Assembly: GCF_007988905.1 (NCBI RefSeq)
Contig: NZ_BJVA01000004.1
Coordinates: 124,001-188,000, forward strand
Reading direction: 5' to 3'
DNA: 64,000 nucleotides
Origin: Gluconobacter kanchanaburiensis NBRC 103587
GTDB taxonomy: Bacteria > Pseudomonadota > Alphaproteobacteria > Acetobacterales > Acetobacteraceae
Shown here in pieces: positions 25,695-34,671 of this stretch. The position numbers were made by a program, and so were the translations under genes. How positions within the stretch are numbered: the stretch's first letter is position 1; every line of letters begins with the position of its first letter. The notes below the pieces were generated by a model. It made no database searches and was not told the origin of the DNA. It saw only the letters and a list, made by a program, of their open reading frames with translations.

Positions 25695-26345
25695 CTAGCG
25701 AAATCCTTTCTGATCGATGGGGTGAGAATTGTCCCAGTTCACGCTGCCCTCGTACGTACTTTCAACAGGGTTTCCGTCTCTGAAAGCCGGGTAATAACGT
25801 GCGAGGCTGAAATAGGCGAGCGTGGCTTTCTGAAGAAGCGTAGGGCCTTTGCTTGCCGAACATTCATGTGCAACGCCTATCGGATCGATTTTGCATGTGA
25901 CCGTGATTTTGCCGCCTAGTCCCGTCACGTCAGCGGCTTCCGGGAAATACGGCGCCCGTGAATGCGCTTTGTCGAAAGTCGGTTTCGCCAGGTCTGGGGA
26001 GGTATGGAATGTATAAGTGTATTCCCAGGCCCCCTGGATCGCGACCCCATTTTCGTATGCAGGAAGGAAGGTCGAACTGTAGACGAGGTTTTCAGCCGCA
26101 AGAGCAAAGTCGGGTTGGGATGCTGTAGTCTGACAATCCGTTGCGAAACCTGCGTCGCTGATGGTGCAGCGGATATGAGCGGTTCCGTTCTGATGTCGCT
26201 CAAGCTCGGCGGGTGGATAAATGAGAATGCCGTGATGGTGGGGGTCAAGCATCGGGGCCGTGTGCTCTTCAGCATGAGCGCTGCTTGTTCCGGCCAACAG
26301 GAGGATGCTCGCCAGCAGCGTAGGGCGTACAGCATCTGTTATCAT
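25695..26345 (-). CDS. Periplasmic protein with two TonB-C-like domains
   Basis: A 216-residue protein with a signal peptide (TLLASILLLAGTSSAHA). Two repeats resemble the TonB C-terminal domain: residues about 40-115 (YPPAELERHQNGTAHIRC, then FLPAYENG) and about 130-205 (PEAADVTGLGGKITVTC, then YYPAFRDGNPV). There is no N-terminal anchor or proline-rich spacer, so it is not a normal energy transducer. The ATG at 26345 follows GAGGA; a TTG at 26363 is less likely. Confidence 0.7.
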   Translation of the reverse strand: MITDAVRPTLLASILLLAGTSSAHAEEHTAPMLDPHHHGILIYPPAELERHQNGTAHIRCTISDAGFATDCQTTASQPDFALAAENLVYSSTFLPAYENGVAIQGAWEYTYTFHTSPDLAKPTFDKAHSRAPYFPEAADVTGLGGKITVTCKIDPIGVAHECSASKGPTLLQKATLAYFSLARYYPAFRDGNPVESTYEGSVNWDNSHPIDQKGFR

Positions 26346-26371
26346 CACGGTCCTCAGATTCAACGAAGGGT

Positions 26372-26387
26372 GTTACGTTATGTAACG
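26372..26387. promoter_or_regulatory. Dyad GTTAC-GTTAT-GTAAC before the TonB-C-like gene
   Basis: A perfect five-base inverted repeat with a five-base spacer, overlapped by a second dyad CGTTA-TG-TAACG. It lies 27-42 bases before the ATG of the minus-strand gene, a likely operator or leader position. Confidence 0.4.
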
Positions 26388-26415
26388 GACTTTGTGGTCT
26401 GCCAGTAAGAGAAAT

Positions 26416-26453
26416 AAAAAAAGGGGATACCGATTGGCATCCCCCTTTTTTTC
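26416..26453. terminator. Bidirectional intrinsic terminator after gcd
   Basis: The stem GGGGATACC with GGCATCCCC (one mismatch) closes a four-base loop. It is flanked by seven A on one side and seven T on the other. It ends gcd on the minus strand; on the plus strand there is no gene to end. Confidence 0.85.
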
Positions 26454-26477
26454 CATAACCTTTCGGGTCCCGTCAGA

Positions 26478-28904
26478 TCATTTCTGATCGGGCAGGGCGT
26501 AGGCGATGATGTCGTCGCCCATGCGGGTCGGGAACGAGTTGTGTCCGCCTGCATAGGTTACGATGTACTGCTTGCCGTTGATGGCATAGGTCATCGGAGT
26601 GTTCTGGGCGCCAGCCGGCAGGCGATCCTGCCAGAGGACCTTGCCTGTCGTCAGGTTGTAAGCCCGGATGTAGTAATCCATGGACGACGTCAGGATGCCG
26701 ATGTTGCCAGCTGTGGAGAGCGGGCCACCAAGGCTCGGGACACCGATCTTGATCGGCGGCAGCGGGATCGGCAGGGAGCTTCCGTACATCGAGTCACGCA
26801 GGGTGCCGTTGCGGTGCTGCCAGACAACCTTGTTGGTCTTCAGGTCAATACCGGCGACATAGCCCCAGGGCGGCGTGCGGCAGGGCATCTTGATGCCGAA
26901 CGGCAGGAGCACCGGATCCAGGAACGGATGCAGATCCACGGCATAAGGAATGCCATAGTTGTGCTGCAGACCGGTTTCGCCGCCCGTGCCCTTAGCATTC
27001 TCTTCAGGCCAGAGCGGGTTGCCCGGTCCGCGGGGAACCAGCTTCGAGACAAATGGCAGGGAGATCGGGTTGGCGAAAGCCACCTGACGCTGCGGGTCGA
27101 CCGAGAGGCCACCCCATTCGAACATTCCCAGATCGCCCGGGAAAATGAGCGAGCCGTTGAGCGACGGCGGCGTGAAGGGGCCTTCGTAGCGCAATCTGTG
27201 GAAATAGATGCTGCAGAACATCTGGTCGAAGATCGTGCCGCCCCAGATATCGGAGTCGTTCAACGGGTTCTTCGGACGTAGGGTCAGCTGCGACATCGGC
27301 TGGGTGGGGCTGGTGTGATCGCCCGGAGCAGCGCCGCCGGGAACGGGAGTTTCCGGAGCAGGGACGATTTCCTTGCCAGTGCGCCGGTCGAGGACAAAAA
27401 TATCACCGGTCTTGGTCGGTGCGTAGATGGCCGGAACGAGTGTGCCGTCCTTCTGGGTAATGTCCACGAGGCTCGGCTGGGACGGAACGTCCATGTCCCA
27501 CAGGTCATGGTGAACGGTCTGGTAGAACCAGGCGAGCTTGCCCGTGTCTGCGTTCAGCGCGACGATGCCCGGAGCGAAACGCTCGGAATCCTTCGTGCGG
27601 TCACCGCCCCACTGGTCGGGGGTACCCACGCCCATCGGGATGTACACGAGGTTCAGATTCTTGTCGTAGGACGACACGATCCACGAGTTCGGGGAGTTCG
27701 GGTGGAAGACAGGATGACTGTCATCCGGAAGCTGGTTCGGATCCGGGTTGGATGCATCGAACACCCAGACGCGCTTGCCGGTGTAGACGTCGAATGCCTG
27801 CGTGGCGCCTGAAGCCTGCTTGACCGAACCGTTATCGGTGATGGCGCTGTTGGCGATGATCAGCTTGTCCGTGATGACCGGCGGGGACGTCGGTTCGTAC
27901 TGTCCGGGCGTCGTGTAAGGCTGGTTTGGAAGGCGCAGATTGATTTCGCCATTCGTGCCGAAGCCGGAGCATGTTTTGCCCGTATCCGCATCGACTTCAA
28001 CCAGGCGACCATCATTGACCGGCAGGATGATGCGCTTGGCGCAGTCCGTCGGAGCAGGGTTGCCGTCGGAATCCGTAGCATTGGCGGGTGTTTCATGGAA
28101 GCTGACGCCACGGCAGGTCAGATGCTGGAAGCCCGGATTGATCTGCAGCTTCGGATCATACGTCCATTTCACGCTGCCCGTCGCCCCGTCGATCGCAAAC
28201 AGTTGCTGATGCAGCGAGCACATATAAAGCGTGTTGTTGAACTCGATCGGGGTCGCTTCGTTCGTTGCTTCGCCCGGGTCGTTGGAGTTCATCATATCCT
28301 TGGTGTGGATATGCCATGCGACCTTGAGGTTGCTGACGTTGGACGCGTTGATCTGGTTCAGGGGGGACCAGCGGTCACCGGCTTGCGTACGACCATAAGC
28401 ATGCCACTCGCTGGCCGGAACGTTGTCCGGGTCGGCGGGGGAGGCGTTTGCGATCTGCGTCGGCAGTTCGCCGCTGATGTCATGCGGGTCGGTGAAGAGG
28501 CTGGCGAATAGGGCCAGAACCGCAACGCCAACGGCGCCGGCGAGCGGTAGGACGGTCGTCCGCGTGCCGCCGATCTGGCGGGAGACGAACGGCAGCAGCA
28601 GCCAGATGCCGAGGATGATGACGATGTCCGAGCGCGGGATCAGGGACCAGATGTCGAGACCGACAACCGTGAGTTCCCAGATGACCGTTGCGAAAACGAC
28701 GACTGCGAACAGATAGAGAGCAGCCGGATTGCGCCGGAATGAGAGGAAAGCCGTGGCGAGGAGCGCCAGACCGAGGAGGACATAATAAAGGGGGCCGCCG
28801 ATGGCAGCGACCCATGCGCCGCCAACGGTAAGGATCGCGCCGCAAAGCGCGAAGACCGCGGCCGTTATCAGGGCCCAGAGCCCTGGCCGGGATGTTGTAC
28901 TCAT
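26478..28904 (-). CDS. gcd: Membrane-bound PQQ-dependent glucose dehydrogenase (mGDH)
   Basis: An 808-residue quinoprotein that oxidises glucose to gluconolactone in the periplasm and passes electrons to ubiquinone. Five membrane helices fill about residues 1-140, then an eight-bladed PQQ propeller. The start MSTTSRPG at 28904 gives exactly the Gluconobacter length; the longer frame to 28973 is not needed. The His of AGGHNSF near residue 788 is kept; replacement of this residue (His787 in published numbering) by Asn in a G. oxydans strain is known to broaden substrate range. This gene is the main taxonomic marker here. Confidence 0.98.
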   Translation of the reverse strand: MSTTSRPGLWALITAAVFALCGAILTVGGAWVAAIGGPLYYVLLGLALLATAFLSFRRNPAALYLFAVVVFATVIWELTVVGLDIWSLIPRSDIVIILGIWLLLPFVSRQIGGTRTTVLPLAGAVGVAVLALFASLFTDPHDISGELPTQIANASPADPDNVPASEWHAYGRTQAGDRWSPLNQINASNVSNLKVAWHIHTKDMMNSNDPGEATNEATPIEFNNTLYMCSLHQQLFAIDGATGSVKWTYDPKLQINPGFQHLTCRGVSFHETPANATDSDGNPAPTDCAKRIILPVNDGRLVEVDADTGKTCSGFGTNGEINLRLPNQPYTTPGQYEPTSPPVITDKLIIANSAITDNGSVKQASGATQAFDVYTGKRVWVFDASNPDPNQLPDDSHPVFHPNSPNSWIVSSYDKNLNLVYIPMGVGTPDQWGGDRTKDSERFAPGIVALNADTGKLAWFYQTVHHDLWDMDVPSQPSLVDITQKDGTLVPAIYAPTKTGDIFVLDRRTGKEIVPAPETPVPGGAAPGDHTSPTQPMSQLTLRPKNPLNDSDIWGGTIFDQMFCSIYFHRLRYEGPFTPPSLNGSLIFPGDLGMFEWGGLSVDPQRQVAFANPISLPFVSKLVPRGPGNPLWPEENAKGTGGETGLQHNYGIPYAVDLHPFLDPVLLPFGIKMPCRTPPWGYVAGIDLKTNKVVWQHRNGTLRDSMYGSSLPIPLPPIKIGVPSLGGPLSTAGNIGILTSSMDYYIRAYNLTTGKVLWQDRLPAGAQNTPMTYAINGKQYIVTYAGGHNSFPTRMGDDIIAYALPDQK

Positions 28905-29002
28905 GATGTTCCTGAAGATGTTGTTCTGGTGCAGCACGGTGACTTCCGGACAAAGCACATGGAAGGATATCAAGGGTCAAGATGTCAGAAGGTTCATCTC
29001 GC

Positions 29003-29016
29003 TCACGTCACTGTGA
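29003..29016. promoter_or_regulatory. Dyad TCACGTCACTGTGA (first of two)
   Basis: An imperfect dyad (TCAC with GTGA, six-base centre), 99-112 bases before the gcd start. Its centre is exactly 20 bases from the second dyad, close to two helical turns, which favours a protein binding both on one face. Confidence 0.45.
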
Positions 29017-29022
29017 GGGCAT

Positions 29023-29036
29023 TCACGTCGTCGTGA
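29023..29036. promoter_or_regulatory. Dyad TCACG-TCGT-CGTGA (second of two)
   Basis: A perfect five-base inverted repeat with a four-base centre, 119-132 bases before gcd and about 180 bases before rpmI. It is the better of the two tandem sites. Confidence 0.5.
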
Positions 29037-29214
29037 CTTGAGGAAAGGGGGAACTTATGATTGAGCGTTCAAGAAAATAATGCGCTTGCAGAATACTTTG
29101 GTCTCCGATAAGGACACCGCTTCCGCGCACGCGTCCGGGCCACGAGTGGCATGCCCGGCCGTGCAGAGTCCTTACTGTGTGCAGGACCAATCGTTTACGG
29201 CGAGGGAGACCGAA

Positions 29215-29415
29215 ATGCCCAAGATGAAGACCAAGTCGTCGGTCAAGAAGCGGTTCAAGATCACCGCGACCGGCAAAGTGATGTGCGGCCCGGGCAACAA
29301 GCGCCATGGCCTTATCAACCGTCCGCAGAAGATGAAGCGCACCAACCGTGGTCCTCAGACCATGACGGACATGGATGCGAAGACAATCAAGCAGTGGGCG
29401 CCCTACGGGCTCTGA
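29215..29415 (+). CDS. rpmI: 50S ribosomal protein L35
   Basis: A 66-residue basic protein of the large subunit. [24 protein letters not shown] and MKRTNRG are the typical L35 phrases. The ATG at 29215 follows GGGAG; the longer open frame to 29080 is only leader. rplT follows after 13 bases. The usual upstream partner infC is not present, so this pair has its own promoter. Confidence 0.97.
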   Translation: MPKMKTKSSVKKRFKITATGKVMCGPGNKRHGLINRPQKMKRTNRGPQTMTDMDAKTIKQWAPYGL

Positions 29416-29428
29416 GGAGATAAGGTAA

Positions 29429-29785
29429 ATGGCACGTGTCAAGCGGGGCGTAACGTCGCACGCCCGTCACAAGAAGGTTCTCGAGCTCGCCAAGGGTTAT
29501 CGCGGCCGTTCGTCCACGAACTACCGTATCGCTCTGGAGCGCGTCGAGAAGGCGCTGCGTTATGCGTATCGTGACCGTCGCAACAAGAAGCGTGATTTCC
29601 GCGCCCTGTGGATCCAGCGTATCAACGCTGCTGTTCGCGAGCATGGTCTGACGTACAGCCGCTTCATCAATGGTCTGGACAAGGCTGGCATCGAGATCGA
29701 CCGTAAGGTTCTCGCCGCCATCGCTTTTGACGATAGCGCCGCTTTCGGTGAAATCGTGAAGAAGGCCCAGGCCGCTCTCGGCTGA
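29429..29785 (+). CDS. rplT: 50S ribosomal protein L20
   Basis: A 118-residue large-subunit protein with a basic N-terminal RNA-binding tail (MARVKRGV, then [13 protein letters not shown]). It is required early in 50S assembly and in many bacteria represses its own operon through the leader. GGAGATAAGG precedes the ATG. A strong terminator follows the gene. Confidence 0.97.
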   Translation: MARVKRGVTSHARHKKVLELAKGYRGRSSTNYRIALERVEKALRYAYRDRRNKKRDFRALWIQRINAAVREHGLTYSRFINGLDKAGIEIDRKVLAAIAFDDSAAFGEIVKKAQAALG

Positions 29786-29824
29786 GCTTTTCCGGCTTGA
29801 TCCCTTCGGGGGTCTGGTGACTGG

Positions 29825-29861
29825 CGGGCCGTCCTGTTATCAGGACGGCCCGTTTTGTTTT
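29825..29861 (+). terminator. Strong intrinsic terminator between rplT and pheS
   Basis: A perfect 12-base-pair stem (CGGGCCGTCCTG with CAGGACGGCCCG) and TTAT loop followed by TTTTGTTTT. The U-run ends 21 bases before the pheS ATG. A small UUCG-capped hairpin (GATCCC with GGGGTC, 29799-29814) lies just upstream. It may be a plain terminator for rpmI-rplT or an attenuator for pheST. Confidence 0.88.
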
Positions 29862-29882
29862 GTGCTGCAGGGGATGGGCGGT

Positions 29883-30953
29883 ATGGCTGACGATCTCGAT
29901 ATACTCAGGAATGATACGCTGGCGGCGCTGGCTGGTGCGCAGGACCGTGCTCAGTGGGATGCGATCCGCGTCGGGACACTGGGTAAATCCGGTGCGTTGA
30001 CGGGTTTGCTCAAGCAGCTCGGCAAGCTGGAGCCTGAGGAACGCAAGGAACGCGGTCAGGCGCTGAACCGTCTGCGTGACGAACTGACCGCAGCTGTTGA
30101 GGCGCGTGGTCGCGACCTTGAGGAAGAGGCGCTTCAGGCCCGCCTGCGCTCCGAGCGCGTCGATGTGACGATGCCCGCGCCTTCGGTTGTGGCGGGCACC
30201 ATTCATCCCATCAGTCGCACCATTGAGGAAATGACGGCTATTTTCGGCGCGATGGGTTTTTCCGTTGCCGAAGGGCCGGATATCGAGAGCCAGTGGCACA
30301 ATTTCTCGGCGCTTAATACGCCAGACCATCACCCTGCACGGACCGAGCACGACACGTTCTATCTGCCGCCGAAGGCTGAAGGGGGGGAGGCACGGCTTCT
30401 ACGCACGCAGACTTCGGGCGTGCAGATCCGCACGATGCTCGGCTCACAGCCTCCTATCCGTATTATAGCGCCCGGTCGGACTTATCGTGCCGACCATGAT
30501 GCAACCCATTCGCCGATGTTCCATCAGTGCGAAGGTCTTGTGGTCGATCGCAACATCACGCTTGGCCACCTTAAGGGCTGCTTGATCGAATTCCTGCGCG
30601 TCTATTTCGACAAGCCGAACCTGCCTGTCCGTTTCCGGGCATCCTATTTCCCGTTCACCGAGCCTTCCATGGAAGTTGATATCGGCTGGTCGAAGGCGAC
30701 TGGCGAGATCGGTGGTGGCTCTGACTGGCTGGAAGTTCTGGGATCAGGGATGATCCATCCACGGGTTCTGGCGAACTGTGGGCTTGATCCGGCCGAATGG
30801 CAGGGATTTGCGTTCGGAATGGGCATTGAGCGTCTGGCGATGCTGAAGAATGGCATTCCCGATTTGCGCTCTTTCTACGAAAGCGATCTGCGCTGGCTGC
30901 GTCATTACGGATTTTCGGCGTTTTCGCCGGCCACGCTGACGGAGGGCGTGTGA
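29883..30953 (+). CDS. pheS: Phenylalanyl-tRNA synthetase alpha subunit
   Basis: A 356-residue class II synthetase subunit, half of the alpha2-beta2 enzyme that charges tRNA-Phe. An N-terminal coiled coil (residues about 10-90) is followed by the catalytic domain with motif 2 around FHQCEG and motif 3 in GFAFGMGIERLAML. The ATG at 29883 is chosen because CAGGGGA lies eight bases upstream; 29874 is also possible. pheT begins two bases after the stop. Confidence 0.97.
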   Translation: MADDLDILRNDTLAALAGAQDRAQWDAIRVGTLGKSGALTGLLKQLGKLEPEERKERGQALNRLRDELTAAVEARGRDLEEEALQARLRSERVDVTMPAPSVVAGTIHPISRTIEEMTAIFGAMGFSVAEGPDIESQWHNFSALNTPDHHPARTEHDTFYLPPKAEGGEARLLRTQTSGVQIRTMLGSQPPIRIIAPGRTYRADHDATHSPMFHQCEGLVVDRNITLGHLKGCLIEFLRVYFDKPNLPVRFRASYFPFTEPSMEVDIGWSKATGEIGGGSDWLEVLGSGMIHPRVLANCGLDPAEWQGFAFGMGIERLAMLKNGIPDLRSFYESDLRWLRHYGFSAFSPATLTEGV

Positions 30954-30954
30954 C

Positions 30955-33423
30955 ATGAAGTTCTCTCTTTCCTGGCTGCGCGAACATCTTGATTTTACGG
31001 CTTCTGTTGAAGAGGTCTGTGCCCGGCTGAATGTCATCGGGCTTGAGGTCGAGAGCGTTGAGAATCCTGCCGACCGTCTGGTAGGTTTTCGAACGGCTAA
31101 GATCGTGGACGCGCATCGCCATCCGGATGCGGACCGGCTTCAGGTCTGCCGGGTTGCTGCAGGCGCCGGCTTTGAAGATGTGCAGGTCGTATGTGGCGCG
31201 CCGAATGCCCGCGCGGGTCTGCATGTGATTTTCGCGACGCCGGGGGCGTATGTTCCTGGGCTAGACATCTCCATCAAGAAGGGCAAGATCCGGGGGCAGG
31301 ACAGCAACGGTATGCTGTGCTCCCTGAAGGAACTGGGGCTGGGCGAGGAAAGCAACGGGATTGCCGAGCTTTCTGATGCGGCTCCGATCGGTGAGTCCTA
31401 TGCAGCCTATGCGGAACTAGATGATCCGGTTATCGAGATCGCGATTACGCCCAATCGCGGCGATGCGCTGAGCATTCGTGGCATTGCACGCGATCTGGCC
31501 GCGGGAGGCATCGGGCGTCTCAAGCCATGGCTTACGGAAGCGGTGGAAGGGGATTTCCCGCCGCCTCTGGCATGGAGGACCGAGCATCCGGCTTGTCCGT
31601 ATATCGTTGGGCGCGTTATTCGGAATGTGAAGAACGGGCCGAGCCCGGATTGGCTGCGGCGGCGTCTGGAAGCTGTTGGGGTCAAGCCGATTTCGGCGCT
31701 CGTCGATGTGACGAATTACCTTACCTACGATCTTGGTCGCCCGCTGCATGTCTTTGATGTTGCGAAACTTAAAGGCGATACGCTGACGGTGACGCATGCC
31801 GCGCGCGAGACCTTTACCGGCCTTGATGGGCGCGAATATGTGCTCGGTACCGAGGATATGGTCATTGTCGATGAAGCCGGGGTGCAGTCGCTTGCCGGTC
31901 TGATAGGCGGCGAAAGTAGCGGAGTTGACGAGAACACGACGGATGTGTTCGTGGAATCCGCTCTATTCGATCCGGTACGAATTGCCCTGACCGGACGCCG
32001 TCTGGCCATTCACACCGATGCACGCCAGCGTTTCGAGCGGGGGATTGATCCGGCACAGGTTCTTAACGGGCTTGAGGCTGCTACGATCATGATCCGCGAC
32101 CTATGTGGTGGTGAGGTTAGTGAGATTGCCGAAGCAGGCACCCTGCCGGACTGGAAGCGGACCGCGACGCTGCGTTTCGAGCGTCTGAAGACGTTGGGTG
32201 GCGTGGATATTGCATCTGAAGATGCCGTACGGGCTCTGGAACATCTCGGCTTTGAGGTGACTGAGCAGGCGGTGGACGCTGCGACGTTCCTTGTGCCGTC
32301 CTGGCGGAATGATATCGCGTCGGGACAGGTTCTGGCGCAGGCACCAACACTGGACGAGGCTGTGGCGGCAAAGGCTGCGAGCCATGTTCAGGCCATGGAG
32401 GCAGAGTGCGATCTGCTTGAGGAAGTGCTGCGTCTTTACGGGCTGGACAATGTTCCAGCGGTCGCGCTTCCGCAGATGACGGTGGTTCCGGCTCCGGCCG
32501 TGACCCCCCTTCAGGCCCGTGCGGCTCTGCTTCGGCGGATCTGTGCAGCGCGCGGACTGACCGAGACTGTCGGTTTTTCCTTTGTAGCACAGGATGATGC
32601 GGCGCTGTTCGGAGAGCTTCCGGAAACGCAGCATCTTCTGAACCCGATTGCTACGGATCTGGACCAGCTTCGTCCTACCCCGCTGGTCAATCTGGCACGG
32701 GCATTGTCACGCAATCTGGCGCGCGGCCTTGGTGTCTCGGGCGAAGGCGCGTTGTTTGAGGTTGGACCGAGCTTCGACGCGACGGGTCAGCATCTGCGTC
32801 TTGCCGGTCTTCGGGCTGGGCTGACCGCACGTGAGCCGGGTGTGGCTGCATATGAAGCCAGCCTTTGGGATGTGAAGGCGGATTTGTCGGCGGCCCTGGT
32901 GGCTTTGGGGGTGCCGGAAGCGGCTCTGTCCGTGACGGCGGATGCGCCAGGGTTCTATCATCCGGGTCGTTCCGGGCAGGTTCGACAGGGGCCAAAGACG
33001 GTTCTGGGCAGCTTTGGCGAACTGCATCCGCGTGTTGCGCGGGCCTTGGGTCTGAGCGGAACCGTGGTGGCGTTTGAAGTTTATCTGGATCAGGTGCCCC
33101 AGCCGAAGGTGAAGCGGAAAACCGTGCCTGTCCTGTCGTCGTTGCAGCCTGTCCGGCGTGACTTTGCTTTCGTTGCAGGACCGGATGTTGAAATCCAGGC
33201 CGTTCTGAAAGCGGTGCGGATGGCGGATCGTAATCTGGTGCAGGATGTCCGGCTGTTCGACGTGTTCGAGGGAGGCAGTCTGCCAGAAGGGCATCGCTCG
33301 CTTGGTGTGGAAGTGGTCTTGCAGCCGCAGAATGAGAGTCTTACGGATACGCAGCTTGAAGCGGTTTCCAAATCGGTGGAAGCTGCGGTGCTCAAGGCAA
33401 CAGGGGCTGTGCTGCGTCGATGA
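30955..33423 (+). CDS. pheT: Phenylalanyl-tRNA synthetase beta subunit
   Basis: An 822-residue subunit. The N-terminal EMAP-like tRNA-binding domain (about 40-150), B3/B4 editing domain (about 210-390), B5, a catalytic-like fold and the C-terminal ferredoxin-like anticodon-binding domain (PVLSSLQPVRRDFAFV onward) are visible in order. Length is normal. A four-base ATGA overlap links it to lpxB. Confidence 0.97.
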   Translation: MKFSLSWLREHLDFTASVEEVCARLNVIGLEVESVENPADRLVGFRTAKIVDAHRHPDADRLQVCRVAAGAGFEDVQVVCGAPNARAGLHVIFATPGAYVPGLDISIKKGKIRGQDSNGMLCSLKELGLGEESNGIAELSDAAPIGESYAAYAELDDPVIEIAITPNRGDALSIRGIARDLAAGGIGRLKPWLTEAVEGDFPPPLAWRTEHPACPYIVGRVIRNVKNGPSPDWLRRRLEAVGVKPISALVDVTNYLTYDLGRPLHVFDVAKLKGDTLTVTHAARETFTGLDGREYVLGTEDMVIVDEAGVQSLAGLIGGESSGVDENTTDVFVESALFDPVRIALTGRRLAIHTDARQRFERGIDPAQVLNGLEAATIMIRDLCGGEVSEIAEAGTLPDWKRTATLRFERLKTLGGVDIASEDAVRALEHLGFEVTEQAVDAATFLVPSWRNDIASGQVLAQAPTLDEAVAAKAASHVQAMEAECDLLEEVLRLYGLDNVPAVALPQMTVVPAPAVTPLQARAALLRRICAARGLTETVGFSFVAQDDAALFGELPETQHLLNPIATDLDQLRPTPLVNLARALSRNLARGLGVSGEGALFEVGPSFDATGQHLRLAGLRAGLTAREPGVAAYEASLWDVKADLSAALVALGVPEAALSVTADAPGFYHPGRSGQVRQGPKTVLGSFGELHPRVARALGLSGTVVAFEVYLDQVPQPKVKRKTVPVLSSLQPVRRDFAFVAGPDVEIQAVLKAVRMADRNLVQDVRLFDVFEGGSLPEGHRSLGVEVVLQPQNESLTDTQLEAVSKSVEAAVLKATGAVLRR

Positions 33424-34667
33424 ACTCTCTTCCAGAATCCGGATCTGATGGACAGTCCACAGCGGACCCTTCCCAAAAGACCACGCCTTTGCCCCGGTAC
33501 GGGCGGGTGATCTGGATTCTGGCAGGTGAGGCCAGCGGAGACGTGATTGGCGCGCGCCTGATGCAGGCGCTTCATGCGCAGGACCCATCGCTGGTTTTTG
33601 CTGGGGTTGGCGGCGGCCGTATGGAAGCGCTGGGACTGCATAGCCTGTTCCCGATGAGCGACCTGGCCGTCATGGGCCTTGTCGAAGTGCTGCCCCGTCT
33701 ACGTCATCTGTCGCAGCGGCTTCTGGAAGCAGTTCAGGATATCGAACTCCGGAAACCCGATCTTGTCGTAACGATCGACAGTCCGGGTTTTGCTCTGCGC
33801 TTGTTGCAGAAAATCGAGCGTTCCGGGATCAAACGCGTGCACTATGTCGCGCCGCAGGTTTGGGCTTGGCGGGAAAGCCGGGTCAAGGAGTTCCCTGGTT
33901 TGTGGGACCGGCTCCTTTGCCTGCTGCCTTTTGAACCTGAGTGGTTTGCAAAGCGCGGGCTGGAGGGGCGCTTTGTTGGGCATCCGGTGCTTCAGTCCGG
34001 CGTGCGGCAGGGGAATGCGCAGCGGTTCAGGTCGCGGCATAACATTCCGATCCATGCGCCTGTCGTAATCCTGATGCCGGGTAGTCGGCGTTCGGAAGCA
34101 CCCCGGCTTCTGCCTGTGTTTCGCAGGATGTTGGATCTGTTGCGGGTGCAATATCCGGATATCTGTCCTGTGATCCCGGTTGCGCCTGTGATTGCGCCGA
34201 CGATCCGTCAGCTGATCCGCAAATGGCCGGTCCAGCCGCATATCGTTACCGACATTCATGACAAGCACGATGCCTTTGCGGCTGCTCAGTGTGCCCTGAC
34301 CAAGTCAGGGACCTCCACGCTGGAACTCGCTATGGGTAATGTGCCGATGGCGGTGACGTATCGGGTCAACCCGGTGACGGCCACGATTGCTCGGCGTCTG
34401 ATAAAAGTGCCGCATGTGGCGATGGTCAATCTTTTGGCCGGGCGGGAAGTTGTACCGGAGCTGCTTCAGGAAGATTGCACGCCAAAGAAGCTGGCTGAAA
34501 TGGTCTCAAGGTTGTTAAGTGATCCGCATATGGTGGAAAAGCAGCGTATGGCGTTTGCTGACGTGCTTGAGATGCTCTCGCCGCCTGTGGGAACGCCGGC
34601 TGATGCAGCTGCTGCGGAGATCATGGATTTGCTGAACGAATCGGTTTCCCGGTCGTCCAGCATCTGA
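33420..34667 (+). CDS. lpxB: Lipid-A-disaccharide synthase
   Basis: A 415-residue peripheral membrane glycosyltransferase that joins UDP-2,3-diacylglucosamine and lipid X. IWILAGEASGD near residue 32, VGHPVL, LMPGSRRSEA and KSGTSTLEL are the conserved parts. An N-terminal extension of about 25 polar residues precedes the domain. Translation is coupled to pheT, an unusual pairing in which cell envelope and tRNA charging genes share a transcript. It converges with trpS with four bases between stops. Confidence 0.96.
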   Translation: MNSLPESGSDGQSTADPSQKTTPLPRYGRVIWILAGEASGDVIGARLMQALHAQDPSLVFAGVGGGRMEALGLHSLFPMSDLAVMGLVEVLPRLRHLSQRLLEAVQDIELRKPDLVVTIDSPGFALRLLQKIERSGIKRVHYVAPQVWAWRESRVKEFPGLWDRLLCLLPFEPEWFAKRGLEGRFVGHPVLQSGVRQGNAQRFRSRHNIPIHAPVVILMPGSRRSEAPRLLPVFRRMLDLLRVQYPDICPVIPVAPVIAPTIRQLIRKWPVQPHIVTDIHDKHDAFAAAQCALTKSGTSTLELAMGNVPMAVTYRVNPVTATIARRLIKVPHVAMVNLLAGREVVPELLQEDCTPKKLAEMVSRLLSDPHMVEKQRMAFADVLEMLSPPVGTPADAAAAEIMDLLNESVSRSSSI

Positions 34668-34671
34668 AATT

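Larger units (their letters stand above)
28905..29214. other. Divergent intergenic region between gcd and rpmI
   Basis: This 310-base gap should hold promoters for gcd (minus) and rpmI (plus). A TTGACC (-35 like, minus) is at 28975-28980, but the -10 17 bases on is poor. Two tandem TCACG..GTGA dyads are at 29003-29036. On the plus side the rpmI leader shows two hairpins, 29135-29158 (CCGGGC with GCCCGG) and 29168-29187 (GTCCT with AGGAC). No open reading frame of note is seen. Confidence 0.6.

Noticed and set aside
29817-29882. Phenylalanine leader peptide before pheS
   Set aside because: The frame has FCF but no stop before pheS and only GTG as start, so it may just be the U-run of the terminator read as codons.
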